This document shows, piece after piece, positions 24,976 through 38,628 of a stretch of 64,000 nt of DNA. Position 1 is the stretch's first letter. Each line of letters opens with the position of its first letter. The stretch is taken from positions 4,464,001 to 4,528,000 of the forward strand of contig JAFFSR010000004.1 in the NCBI GenBank assembly GCA_017163975.1, in the 5' to 3' direction. This DNA is from Anastatus disparis. Lineage: Eukaryota > Arthropoda > Insecta > Hymenoptera > Eupelmidae. The notes beneath the pieces were generated by a model. The model was not told where the DNA came from. It did not search any database and saw only the letters and a program-made list of their open reading frames with translations. The translations under genes were made by a program, and so were the position numbers.

Positions 24976-27957
24976 AAAAAATTATCATTTTCTCAAAAAA
25001 GTTAATATATTTAATTTTTTTATTAAATGAATATAATATAACTAAACTAACAAAATCTAAAACTATGCACACACAAAACAATGACAGATAATTAATGTCT
25101 TTATCATATTTATCAGAAATCGTAATTATAGAACCATTAATATCTCATTTATAATTATAATTTACAATTTACCTCAATATTAGATGTTTTACCTTAAATA
25201 TATATTTCAAAGTCAACATTTAAATTTAAAAAAAAATAATGAATAATCTCAAAAATTTCAGAGATACAATCATATATGAAAAGAATAAGGAATCAATTCT
25301 TGATTTCCTTTCACATATTGTTGCAAGCAAATATTCCAATTGGTACAAGTTTTTTTAAAAAAAATTTATTTTATCACAAACCGATATAAACGCACTTATA
25401 CGAGCATTTAAACTTTTTTCATGCTACGCTTACAGCCATTATGATATTATTGTTTCATTCTTGCTCAGACGAGATTCATTTATCTAATTTTTTAATTGTG
25501 ATACTTTAACAATCGTACTTGCTTTGTCTCGCATGTATGAGAAATTAAATCATGATTCATGATTTTTAAAAATTAAATTTCTCGATTATTTGTTTATATA
25601 TTTATATATTTGTATCTACGTAAATTTTTAAACCTTTCTTTATAATTTTTTTCTTTAGCATCTTATTTAACGTACTACCACCAATCTACCATTTTACATG
25701 ATTACTTGAAAATTTTGTTGAAAGATGAAAATTTTTAGAAAGCATATTTTTATTATAAAGAAAATGATAATGGCATTGGTTGTAAGGTTATCACTTTGGT
25801 CGTTTGATATATATTTTTATTTGAGTTCTGTTGTGCGGTTTCAAGTGCACCGAAGCGTGTATATATAATAATATTTCTTTTGAATCACTCAAGGAATTCC
25901 CAATTTTTCTTTCTTTTACTTTATCACTCATTATTTACACTGTAATAGTAAATATTTGTGTATGTTAAATTTAAAAATCATTTTAGTCTGTAATTATATC
26001 GAGTACGCCCCTTTTTTTTAATATAAAGATGTAAATAAGATTATTTTTCAAATCTTATTAAAATTTATTAATAAAATTCATTAATCAATTTATTTATTTG
26101 TTTATTTATACTTTGAATGGCAAATTAATAATATTGGATGAATAAAATATTAATGAGCTTTTCTTAATTTAGACTTGATAATTAAGTAAAATATTTTTAA
26201 AATTTATTTAGTTATATAAAAAATTATACGCAACAAATAATTTTTCCAAGTGAAATTACACTTAAAAATTGTTGGCTAAAAGTAATTGTAAAATATAAAT
26301 CATTGTATCGTCATAATGTTTCCATAAAAATAAATAACTTTCCATTTAAATAGAATGAAAATGCCATTTAAAATCGTAAAATATTTTAATTGTAACATTA
26401 AACTAACCTTTTCAAAGTAAACAATTGTAATAATATCCTTTTCCAAAAAAATAAATTTATAGAAATAAAAAAAAATCGATATTAAACCGATGATGATAAA
26501 TAAAGAAAGTGTTTATCTCTTTGATTGAAAAAGTTGCAACATTGCATCTTATATTGCTCGAAAGAAAAATACTAAGCAATTTATTTTCACTTTGTACTAC
26601 GAGATGTTAGCTTCTATTATCGCTTATACGCAATGAACGTATTACTTGAAAGATTGACAAATGTCCACTTTTTTACTATTTGCTTGTCTCAAATTAGATA
26701 ATAAAAGAAAGGCTTGAGCTTGATTGAACTTTCAATGCATATGGATATATATTTACGTTATGGAGAAATTTGAACTTGTGTAATTTGATTTTTGTTTTTA
26801 ATCTTTTGGAAATGATTTTTAGTAGGTGTAGTAAAAAAATTATTAGTATGGGTGCGAGCTGGAAAAAATGAAGTTACTATTCTCTTACGTATTATTTAAA
26901 TAAGTGACATTTTAATTAAATCAAAATGCAATTTTTTTATGTTTCAGTAAATTATTTTTTTTACGTATTCAACTGTAAAACACGAACTTTTAATTAAAAC
27001 TTTTCCACATGTACTCCTAATTTGCTAGCGTAATGTAAAAAAAAGAGACTAAGGAAATCGAGAAACATAAATCTTTAGAATAAGAAATTTGTCACGTTCT
27101 ATAGATTATAGGAATGAAAGGGAAAATTTTTCGCTCGCAGGTACCGGTCATTGTCCGTGACAATAATAGGTTTGTCCTAAGGTCATATCCAATTGTATTT
27201 ATGGAAATTTTTCAAATAAAACTTTCACCTTTTTCTTGTATCTTTCTTTCACTACTTTTTTCAATACTCTTTTGTCATGTATATTTCTAGCTTTTTTTTT
27301 AGATCTTTATTTTTACAGTTTATCTTTATTCATTAGAAGTTTAAATTATGCAATTTGCAAAAATTCAAGGTTTTCTATTTTTCTCCTCTGAAAATATCGT
27401 GATTCGTTTGAAGTTGAAAGAATTTTTTTATAAAAATGTCACCAGCAGGATATTTCAATTCTCTTTGCTTCTGTGCATACAAATGCATTTTTAATTTTTT
27501 TTCTCTTTTTTTTTTGAAATTTCGAAATCTGAGTTGAGAATGAAAAAAATTTTTTTATTTTTCCTTTTGACCTTGTGATGTAAAACCATGTTTCAAAAAC
27601 GAATATTTAAAATTTTTAATTCCGTGGAAAATTGAAGTCGAGAATTTTTTTACTTTCTGTGCCGATTTTATAATTAGGAAATAGATTTAATTAAAATTTT
27701 TCAATTATTATGAAACTTCAAAATTAGAATTTATGTATAACTTTTAATAAATTACTTTCTGAAAGTATTATAGTTTAGATAATCCCATTAATAAATTATG
27801 ATGAACAAAAATAAGTTTAAAAAAAGAATAACTTTTCAATATTAGTAGAACAATGAGAAATCGAAAAATCATTACATTGGGACAAACTATTTCTATGTCA
27901 AACAAATTTATTTATTTTTCTTAATTCTAAAGGGAGCACTATACAAGAGAATGCGTG
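24976..27957. other. non-coding AT-rich region
   Basis: I see nothing gene-like on either strand. A less AT-rich block at 27135-27185 has an inverted TTGTCCGTGACAA motif that could be a regulatory site. Confidence 0.4.
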
Positions 27958-28222
27958 TAAAGTTTCAAATGAAATTGGGCATGAAGCTTGCTGTGGGCCT
28001 AAATAAGCTTTAGTTAATATTTGAAAAAGATTGACTACCTAAAAGTGAAAGTTTTGACATTTTTAATTCTTTTGCTTTTAACATACAGTGTTATGGAAAA
28101 TCAGATTATAATCGTCTTCATTTTAAAGATTCCATCTTATTAACATACAACTAAACAATCCTTTTCTCAGGCTTATTTAGACCCACATCAAACTTCATGC
28201 CAAGTTTTATTCAAAACTATAT
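27958..28222. mobile_element. TIR repeat family A (MITE), copy 2
   Basis: About 265 bp. The left end is AAAGTTTCAAATG then GGCATGAAGCTTG. The right end is the inverse, with CTTATTTAGACCCACATC and CTTCATGCC. The interior aligns with copy 1 (shared ATCGTCTTCATTTTAAAGAT). It is clearly diverged from copy 1, so an old family. Confidence 0.65.
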
Positions 28223-31200
28223 GTTTATTATTTTGCGGATTGTACTTCCTTAGATATATAATCAATTTTCATTGTTTATTACTTTTTTTTTATTTTTCTT
28301 ATTTTTTAAATTAGTTAAAAAAATTTTTAAACATAATTCAATAATCAACTTTTATACATCCCTTAAATTAGTATTGCAAATTATTTAATCTTTTTAATCA
28401 TAAATTTATTTATCTTCTTCGCTTGTTACATTGACGAATTTTTTTTTATTAGAGTTTAGAAAACTCCATTTCGTTAACTTTTTTATCGTATATTCTTGAG
28501 CTCGACTTTCTCTAATCTCGAATTATATTCTATACTTTTTATTATTGTTTCCATTTCACTAACTCCTAAATTCGTTTATTTTAAAAGTCACTATTTATTT
28601 TATGGGCCTCAATTTTATTTGATTTATGTAAGTTTAATTGATTCTATTAGACTTATAAAAGCAAGATTTAAAAAAAACAATTTCAGTAGATTACCATGAA
28701 AATTAAAACAATAAAATCGATTTCTCAGTAAAAATTTTATACTATAAATATCATGAGGATTTTGAGTAAAAGAGAAAAATATTGAAAAGATAAATTCCTC
28801 AAATGTGTTATAATTTTTTAACAGTTATTATTATACTAAAATTTATTGATAGAATATATAATTAAAATTTTAATAAACATTAAACGAAATTACCGTTTTG
28901 AACAGTTTTATGTATGATCAAGTACATTGTCTTAAAATGCTAAAATAAACTTTAGATATTTAAACAAAATTTACGATTGTATATTAATTTTAATAAGAAA
29001 AATTAAAGTGAATAATGCATTATAAAACTAAAATTGTTTTCTAAATTATGCTTATTGCATTTTGTAGTTTACAAGGAAAATTAAGCTTATATAAGTTTAA
29101 TTTGTGAGCTGGCATAATGAAACGATTTTTTAAAAGCTTGGGTTAAAATAATTTTTTAAAAATTAGGTAGTTTTAACAAATACATTTTTATGAAATTCAT
29201 TTTTTTATAACAGATAATATTTTATATTAATATAATACAATGATGAGTGAATGTTTTTATTTGATTTTATTGTATTGGCTGTGTTTCATTTCATTTTATA
29301 TTATTCTTAATATTTCTTTTAAATTTCAATATTATGACTAATATATATAAAATGACTGTTTTTAATTTATAGTACTATTGCGTACATTTTATTAATTTTT
29401 ATTATTAATCTGTGATATCACCTTTTTTAGTCACTTACTCAGTATTATTAGGTTTAGTTAATTGACTCTGATATCAATTTTAACTGAAATATTCATATTT
29501 GTACAGTGTATAGCACATTTTTTGTATTTCATTACAAAATAAATAAATATTTATCTATCTATACAATAAAAAATATTGTAATGAAAAAAATTGTATTTGT
29601 ATTCACACAAAAGCTCTTCTTTAAACTGTTACCAAAATCCCAATTTAAATTTATTCAAAGATAAAGTAGTTTGTACTCTTATCTTTAAACCGAAATTCCA
29701 TGAAATTGTGAAAAATCAATGACCCCCAAGAGACATTACGTTCTTGTATATAAATGCGTATTTTCCATTTTTCTTACTCAGCCTTTATCGCGCAATCTAA
29801 AATCAATCCTCATCGATACGTCGAACGTCTTACTTAAAAAATAAAAATCACAATCAACTTTGTTAACATTTTAATCATACGGAAATAACCTCACGAAACG
29901 GTATTTTTACGTGCATATCTCAACGATTGCAAAAAAAAATAAGTTTTCGCTGAATCAATTTTGTGCATATATGGAAGAAATAAAAAAAATCTTATACCGA
30001 TGATCTCTCGTGGTATTCTCAATCCGGTATCACACATACGTATTATGCGCGTGAGTCATTTAAGCGTGTTTTAAGATCGATGAAACCTTCTTTATATATG
30101 TTTTTTTTTTAATTTTTTTTATCTCTTATGCACGATTCTTTTGCAGCTGCATTTAGACCATATAGTTTGCGACCTTTTTTTTATGTTTCTCGTTTGTTTT
30201 GGATTAGTTCCAAAGCTTTTGGTTTACTAGCGCGAACTTGAAAATATTATTTTAAACTTGGAACTTTTGCTATTAAAGATGTAACATTTTAACTTGATTT
30301 CGGATGTGTACACTTTTAGGTATTTAAAATTTATAGGAATTTAAATAATTTTTAATACAATTGATATTTTACATTGATTTTTTTAAATTCATTAATCTAA
30401 AACTTTTAATGGTTGATTTAAAAATCTAAGAAACTATTTTAAGAGCGTATTTAAGTTTATGTTCTGAATAAACAAAGTTTTGACAAAATTTATACACGAG
30501 ATGTAAAATTGTTATTAAAAAAAACCTAAATTTATATAATTTACAAGATTTCTTATAACACATTTAAAAAAAAGTCATAAAATTGCTTTAAAATAAATTT
30601 TTAATAAATACAATTTATTTGAAATTATAAAAGCATTAACCATATCAATGAACAAAATCATTATTTTTACATAAAAATGTTAAATGATGCATAAACTTAG
30701 GATAACACACGGTATTTAAGCAGTAAATTTAAAAAAAGAAAATATTTCACTGTCGAAAACAAAAATAAAACATAAAAACATGAAAAACGACTAGCACTTA
30801 ACTTAATCTACTAAAAAGGAAAAAAAAAGTCATAAGTAGTTAAAATTTCATCATTCGTGTAAATTACTTTAGTCTCTGTATAGCTACCGTATACACAGTG
30901 TCGCGCTGAAATACATTTCAAGCAATAATCATGTGACTGTATATAACGTCTCGCTCGAATACCGCATGCTAAATCATTGATGATTCAGCTAGGAGACTTT
31001 AAAACCGATATGGTTTTAGAAACTATATACATAAAGTGCCTTTTGAAAGAAAAATCATTTCTATTTTGCAATAAAAAGAAAAGAAAAGGGGAAAAAACGT
31101 TCCTTTGCATAATTCATTTATATTAAGAAAAAAAAGTAACTTATATGTATACACGAAGTTATTACGCAGAATTGCAAACAGGTTGTTTACATATTATTAT

Positions 31201-32644
31201 TTGCATGGCGCCTGATAGCAAAATTTTTTTATTTTTCTTTTTGTCATTTTTTTCCCAATGAATCGTCGTTTTACGTAAATCTTATTAAACGCTCAATGAT
31301 TTGTGGGGAAATAGAAAGTCTTTACTATCTCAAGTGTACGATGATTCATAATTTGATAATTAAAGTGATAAGTATATGAATAAACTATCAATTTATATTT
31401 TATGCGACTGATAGAATATCGTATACTCATGAACGAAGTATCTTGATTATTTCAAGAATTATTTAATTTTTAGAATAAAAATAATTTCACAATTAAATTT
31501 TGTAGTATTATTTGTTTTTTTTTTTAAATGTATTGCAAAGTTATACAACATAACCCAAAGTTCATGTAAACTTTTAGCCATGGAAAATATTCAGTTATAT
31601 TTCAAGTCAATTGCTAAAAAATTTATTTTTATCATTTACATAAAAGTATAAAATTTTTCAAAAACGTACAAGTCTTTCGAAACGTTGAAAGCCATAAGCA
31701 AAATTTAATAATTTAAGAAAATAAAAATTTTCGAACACCAAGTCCCGTTAAATGAGGATGTAGTAATTGTTATTAAATTTGCATTTACGAGCAGCCCAAA
31801 CGATCAAATTATTATTTTTGGCTATACACAATTTATATGGAGCTTGAATCATCAAGGACTAACTTAATTAATTGTGTCACTTTTTAAATATTCAATTGAA
31901 ACGAATTAAATGAGATTAAAAAAATTCAACGTTATTCTTTTAGTTAATGCTTTTTATTATCATTACTACTTATTTTTTTATCCTTCCCAAAAGTTATTGT
32001 TGCGGATATATTAGAAAATTTAATAGAACAAAGAAATTATGTAAAACAATCTGTTTTTTTATGCTTACTGATAGACTATCAAATGCTTTTTTTTATTAAG
32101 AAACAATAAGTGATATTTTATTTTAATACTTACAAAATTACGCGTTAAAAAAAAAATTTATATCTTTGTTTACTATGAAAACGTTATTCATATATGTATA
32201 AATTTTGTTGAACATTGATATTACGTATAAATTATAAGTTTATTACTAAATTTAATAAATCACATGTTACAATATCGTGAGCTTTGTAATTCAATATAAT
32301 TTTGTAATTACTATATTTCAAAGCGATGTAATGCACGATTATTGGAAATGCTCGTTGAATCGAAAATTATATTAATAAATGATATTGAAAATTTTAAATA
32401 AATATTATAAATTTAATGCTGATAGATTTTTTTAATTTGATTGTATTTTTTTTTAAATTATATATTTTCAGAATAATGATTTGTTAAATTAGGTTCGTAC
32501 TTTGTTAATTTAATACTCAACTTGCTTTTTGGATTATTTTATTACAATTCATGATTTATTTATTAAGTATTTTGATGTTATTGACAAGAAAAACATGAAT
32601 ATTTTTGTATAATAATTAACCAAGTATTTTTTTTAATCCGTAGA

Positions 32645-32791
32645 AAAAAATTGACCATATTCTGGGCAGAATTCCTGGTTAACATAAATTAAAATGACAC
32701 TTGGCTTAATATTTTGCTCAAAAAATTTTTGGGTAAGTATCATTTTAACTTATGTTGGCTATTCTGTCCAAGATATGGTTAATTTTTTACC
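32645..32791. repeat. foldback hairpin, about 147 bp
   Basis: Arms 32645-32702 and 32735-32791 are imperfect inverted copies that share CCATAT, CAGAAT, AACATAA and TTAAAATGA blocks. They surround a 32-base centre. Likely a small MITE. Confidence 0.55.
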
Positions 32792-34065
32792 AGGGATTTT
32801 ATTACATTATATGAAAAAAATATCGTGAAATAAACTTGAAAAAAAAAATTTAATTTGTTTAGTTTGAAAATGATAAAGTAAATTACATACTATCTTTATC
32901 TATATGGAATATAAAATACCTTTTAAATAATATCAGTACTGAATTTTCCACTCTGTTTAAAATAAAATTTCACGGCTCGAAGCTTTTTCCACTATTAAAA
33001 GCTTCCCTCTTCATTGTTGCTCGGAAAAATAAGAAATAAAAATCAACTCCTACGCAAGTTGAGAATCTTGCAAGCTTTTTTTTTATTTTGCTATTTATCA
33101 TATCTCCTTGGTTTGTAAAAAGAACTTTTCAATTTTCCGGCCTTGCGCCGTCTCTCTTTTCACTCTCTTCTCTTTCAATAGCAACAAGTCAAACGGCTTT
33201 TTATTTTCATTTTTTTTTTAGAATCGAACGTATAGATTATAACGCAAGCGGTTAAAGACCTCAATGCGTATCGTCGTTCTCTCTCATTTGTGAATATAAC
33301 AAGCATATCACGGTTAAATAATAAAAAAATAATGATGTGAATGAACGAACGAACAAACCGAGCGATGCTTTGTTGTTGTCTTTGACTATGTGGCCGGGTG
33401 ATTAAAATGAGTTTTATTGACTTAATGCTGATGGGGGTTCAAAAATGAAACGAGAAAATTTTATTCGGAATGATTTTTGTTACAAAAATGATTAATTTCG
33501 AGACATAATAATCTTTGTATATATAAAAATATTTTCAGTTTATAAATTAAATTTTTTTTAATAATTTTTTTTTTCATGTAAATTAACATAATTGCTATTC
33601 AGAAATAAGTCAAACAAATAAAATTAATATTCCTTAAGTTCTCACTTCTCCATCACAATATTCTTGTTAAAAAATAAAAATACATTCAAAGAATTCCTCT
33701 TTATACAATATTTCTCCCTTTTACTCAAAAAACCATCACGATATATTTATAGTATAAAAATTTACTTATCTCCGTGCGCACTTATTCTACATATAAAAAG
33801 AAGAGAATAAAATAAAGCCGTAAAGCAATTGCTGTGTGTATATGCGCGACGTATAAAACGTGCAGAAAAGCGCGAAAAAAAAGAGCGAAAATCATTTAAA
33901 AAAGTACACTTCTCTCGTACACACATACACATATAAATAATTGTAGATCTCTCGTACTTCGTCGGCTTTATACGCTGATGCCCCGCTTGAAAATTTCTCG
34001 GTATTTTATATGCGCTCGTATACTTACGTGTATTTCCTTTGTCTCTTTAAACTGTCGTTTTATAC

Positions 34066-34088
34066 ATATATATATATATATATATATA
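34066..34088. repeat. (TA)n microsatellite
   Basis: Uninterrupted AT/TA dinucleotide run. Confidence 0.9.
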
Positions 34089-34395
34089 AATGCGTTGATA
34101 ATATTTCTCCTTCTCTTTTTTTTTCTTCTTTTTTTGTTTTATCTTATTTTATTGGAGAGAAAGAGACGTGCGCTATTATGATTTTAACTGGTTTTGTAGA
34201 AAATATTTTATACTTTTTGTGCTTGAAAGAGGATTTTCTTACTTAATTTTATTTATTTGAGACGTTATTGAAAATACTTTTGGATTGAATTTCAAAAATA
34301 TTATTATTTTGCAAAACGAAAAAGATATTATGTCGAAAATTTAAATAATATAATTGCTTTCATCATTTTCTATAATTAATTACTATTAATTTTCG

Positions 34396-34600
34396 GAGGA
34401 CGTCAATGACTCAGTCGGTAGAGCGTTGGATTCGTAATCTCGAGGTCCCGAGTTCGAATCCCGCTCTCGGCCGATTGATATAAGCATCACTGTACGTTAC
34501 ATATGCTGAAATTCACAAACAAACTGACGAACCTCCGTCGCTTATTAGTATCGCAATCATATAGTATAAATACAGCGACGTTAAATACAAATAAAAGAAA
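34396..34600 (+). mobile_element. tRNA-derived SINE, copy 2
   Basis: A box TGACTCAGTCGG, B box GAGTTCGAATCCCGCT, body CGGCCGATTGATATAAGC and tail GCGACGTTAAATACAAATA. It is the best match to the minus-strand copy at 57938-58133. The head's anticodon-like loop is TTCGTAA, which would read CGT (Thr-like). The source tRNA is uncertain. Confidence 0.85.
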
Positions 34601-36366
34601 AAAATTATAATTTATACAAGGCCCTGGATTATTTATTTTTTGAGATTCTTCGTTTAACATACGTTAAATTGAGGCCGTTAATATCGAAAGATTTCTTAAA
34701 AATAAAAATATATTATTTTACAACATTAAAATATTACAATTATTAATAAACATTGTTGAAATTATTTTTTATTTATCAAATGTAGACGCTTAATTGAGCT
34801 ATTTTATTTTCTCGATTCATAATATGCAAGCGTTCAAGTATTCGATTATTTCTTTGCGCTCTATTTAATCGCTGCTCGTACACTCATCGTCAAAAATTAA
34901 AGTCTGTTCTATAAATAATATCGTTCGTATAATAGACGAAAAATTATTGGTTAAAAAATAAAATAAAACAAATACGTTTACGTATTGATATTATAGGGAG
35001 GCATATTGTATTTCATTATTTTGATGATCACGATGACTTCTAAAATATTACAACAAAATATTGTCTATTTTATTTTATTACAAACAGCATAATGAACTCT
35101 GCGTAATTTTTTTATAATAGTAAAAAATTAGCAGTAGTAAAAATCAATGAAAATGAACATGAAAGTAATGATTACTTATGAAAGTTGGTATAAGTGTACC
35201 ACATTTGACTATACGTTTATAATCTTGTCTACGACTGCAGACTAAACATCCAATGTTTAATGTTTTTACAATTAATTATGCATGAAACTTCCGCGTTACT
35301 TGCTCATCATAAAATTTATTAGTTGCATAAAATATATTATTTTTTAATATAAACAACCATCTTGAGTGCTTAAAATCATAACAAATAAAATATCATTTTT
35401 AAATGATTTCATATTTAGTTAGCGATCGTTCGTACTCTCAATTAGATCGTATTATTGTTATAGTTTGATTTAATCGATAGTGTATTAAATAACTGTAAAT
35501 AAATTATTTCATCTACGCTCATTATATACTTTATTTTGTTGATATAAATAAATTTTGGTTAAAATTTGAAATACCTAACAGTGAAGATATTGGTATTTTT
35601 AATTTCATCACTTTTAACACATAATATATAATGGATTATAATCTTTATTTCAAAGATTCTACCTTATTAACATGAAAACAGGCAGCTCCTTCAAAATTTT
35701 AACCAAAACTTATTTAGACCCATATCAATCTTTATTTGAAAATTTTTTACAAATACAAATACAAAAATTAAGAACCGAACTTCTAGACTATTTAAGTATA
35801 TTTATTTAACAAGGGTATAATCTTGTTTCAAATAATCACTTTCCTTATCTTATATACCACTTAAAACACTTGGTGTTTTCATTTATAATTATAAATATTT
35901 GGGTGACAAAAATTTTATGTATGCATTTAAAAGATTCATATTATTATGCATAGGAAATTATTGTTTTTTAATACTATAAATAATATAATATGATTTTACA
36001 TGAAAAATATTAAATTGAAGTACTTTTAAAATTGTTAAATAAATTTTTAATTTTAAATGAATATTTTAGAGAAATTTTAGTAGTCACGCTACTGTATGTT
36101 TTCATTAAAAACGTTTTTTTTTATTACAACCTATATTAACTATATACTAATTTTAATATAATTTATTGTTTAACAAAATTATAATTGCAAATTTAATACA
36201 AAATTCATCTACGTTAATCTATGCATTATTGTAATAAATTTTTCATTAAAGAAAATAAAATATTTAAAAAAATTAAACTTACAGTCTAAATCACTGAAAT
36301 AAACAAATAAAAAAACATTTAGTAGAAGATGATTCAAATAAAGATGTTAGTCATTTCCTCTTGAAC
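34601..36366. other. non-coding AT-rich region (MITE fragment at 35545-35750)
   Basis: No gene seen. Confidence 0.4.
35545..35750. mobile_element. TIR repeat family A (MITE), truncated copy 3
   Basis: Starts inside the left TIR (AATTTTGGTTAAAATTTG) and keeps the interior (AAAGATTCTACCTTATTAAC) and right TIR (ACTTATTTAGACCCATATC). The outer part of the left TIR is lost. Confidence 0.55.
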
Positions 36367-36988
36367 TTGCATTTTATTCAATAGCGTCATTTTTTCTCAA
36401 TTATTTTTCTTCAGTCGCTTTTTAACGATATACAGTTCAGTAAAAGCAACAGGTCTATATATGCTTTTAAATCTTCATTCAATTGAAGTAGTATATATAC
36501 CTTTTAGAGACCGGAAGTTTTGGAATTCCATTTAGATGGCAACTGCATTTTTTGTTTCTCCATTATCTATAAAGACTTAAATATTAAAGATTATGTTTAT
36601 TTATTTATTTACATGTAAATTAAATATTTCATGATATAACATGAATTTTCTGTATTTTTTTTATATTTCATTTTTTATATTGCATTTTATTCAATAGCGT
36701 CATTTTTTCTCAATTATTTTTCTTCAGTCGCTTTTTAACGATATACAGTTCAGTAAAAGCAACAGGTCTATATATGCTTTTAAATCTTCATTCAATTGAA
36801 GTAGTATATATACCTTTTAGAGACCGGAAGTTTTGGAATTCCATTTAGATGGCAACTGCATTTTTTGTTTCTCCATTATCTATAAAGACTTAAATATTAA
36901 AGATTATGTTTATTTATTTATTTACATGTAAATTAAATATTTCATGATATAACATGAATTTTCTGTATTTTTTTTATATTTCATTTTT
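36367..36988. repeat. 309-bp tandem duplication
   Basis: Positions 36367-36675 and 36680-36988 match at a constant offset of 313 with no difference that I could find. The unit is non-coding. It contains CTTCAGTCGCTTTTTAACG and AGAGACCGGAAGTTTTGG. Identity implies a very recent duplication, a collapsed or expanded assembly, or joined haplotypes. Confidence 0.92.
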
Positions 36989-38169
36989 GTTATTTTTGTA
37001 TTATTAGGAAATCCTAAAAAATTTTCATATAATGAAATAATTTTCCTTACAAAATTGATATGCAAACATAATTCTTCAAATTTCAATAATCTTTCATAAT
37101 CCTAGTTATGATTATAATGGATACTTGCTTAAACATTACTCGAAAACCGATGCTTAGTTAAAATCAATTTAGACGTACTAAAATAGAAATATGAATTATT
37201 TATCTCCTAATTTCGTGACTCATATTTATCCGCTATATTTAACAGTATTATAATAATAAGCATAATAGTTACTTTTTTTTACTGATAAGTAACGTTATTT
37301 ACTGTTTGAAGTTTTAACGTTTTTAATTCTAAAATAATGATATAATAAAATTTAGTTTATTTTTTTATAGATAAAATTGTTAATTAATAACGGCTATTTT
37401 CCTAAAAATGGGAAATTCAAATAATTTAAGGAACAACATTACTATTGAAACTCTCAAATTGCGCAAACGAAATAACATTTATTTTTTAAATTATTGCAAA
37501 CTTAAAAAAAATTTCGTTCGTCCATCTTCATAATTTAAAAAATTTTCAAAGCCTTTTATGTGGTCCAATTAGTTGAATTTCGAAATAAGAAAAAAGCCAA
37601 AAGAAGAAGAAAAAAAGCTAAAGAAACTAAAGTTTGAAAAAGAAAAATGATCGAAAACTTTTTGAATGCCAACAAAAACGTGTACAAACATTTCATGCAC
37701 ATACCTCATAATGTAAGTACGGCTTGGCATACAAGCACACAAGTTCTTCCTTCCTCCTTATTTTGCCTCGTACAACCAGCACACCTATATATGCATTACA
37801 CGTGCGTACGTATGTGTGTGTATATGAACGTCTGTATTTCATGCACGTCATAATTACCTCGAGTAGCTTTGCGTTCACTCGACAACGACGGCGTATATAA
37901 CGGCTATACCACGTTTTTAATATATATATGTATATGTATAAAGGAGAAGTCTGAAGGTCGGTCGCCGGCTCTTTTTTTTCTTTCTTTTTTTACAGGAGAG
38001 TCTCTTGTTCTTTCTGCTTCTCTTCTGCATACCTTTATTGTAAAGTTTAAGTTATACATAATAATACCTTATGCACTTGAATTTTCATATGTATACATGT
38101 ATTTTTTTTTTCTTTTGTTAACCAATATCAATATGATTAATAGGTTTCTTTTTTTTTGTTTTCTTAAAT
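36989..38169. other. non-coding AT-rich region
   Basis: Short open frames with low-complexity composition only. A less AT-rich block at 37690-38000 ends in poly-T. No gene supported. Confidence 0.4.
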
Positions 38170-38181
38170 AAAAGTAGACCC

Positions 38182-38628
38182 GAGCCGGTCTGTGGCACAG
38201 TCGGTAGGAGCGTTGGATTCGTATGCTTGGGGAACCGGGATCGAATCTCGCTCTCGGCTGTTTTTCAAACGAGCACCTCTGTTATATGTGCTTTGTACGC
38301 AGTACACACTTACGAGCTCCGTCGCTAAGGGATGAAAAAGTGCAGTTGTAAAAATCAACTGACCTTGCGTCCCAGTGGATCGGGGTTTGATTCCCTAGGA
38401 AAAATTAGAAAAAATAGTTTTCGAAGTTTTCCGAGGGAATAAACCCGAAGAACACAAAACATATATATATATAAAAGTCCCTCTGGGCAAAACTAGAATT
38501 ATAATAAAAAGTCCCACTGGGCAACAAAAACAAAAAATATAATAATCACTTGGTGATGGCCTAAGACGTAACGCTCATATGAAGCAAGCCAAGAGGCCAA
38601 AATAATAATTAAGAAGAAGAAGAAGAAG
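38182..38628 (+). mobile_element. composite tRNA-derived SINE, full-length insertion with target duplication
   Basis: Flanked by a perfect 12-bp duplication, AAAAGTAGACCC (38170-38181 and 38629-38640). The head has A box (TGGCACAGTCGG) and B box (GGGATCGAATCTCGCT) like the other SINEs here. It then adds a second tRNA-like segment with B-box-like GGGGTTTGATTCCC near 38380. Two direct repeats of AAAAGTCCC-CTGGGCAA follow (about 38474 and 38508). The 3' end reads AAGCCAAGAGGCC and closes with an (AAG)n tail. At 447 bp it is more than twice the length of the simple copies. It has no ORF, so it would depend on a LINE in trans. Confidence 0.85.

Larger units (their letters stand above)
28223..34395. 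other. non-coding AT-rich region (hairpin at 32645-32791)
   Basis: No coding exon that I can support. A less AT-rich stretch at 33830-33990 has a TATA-like TATAAAA followed by GCGCG motifs. A TA microsatellite lies at 34066-34088. Confidence 0.4.
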
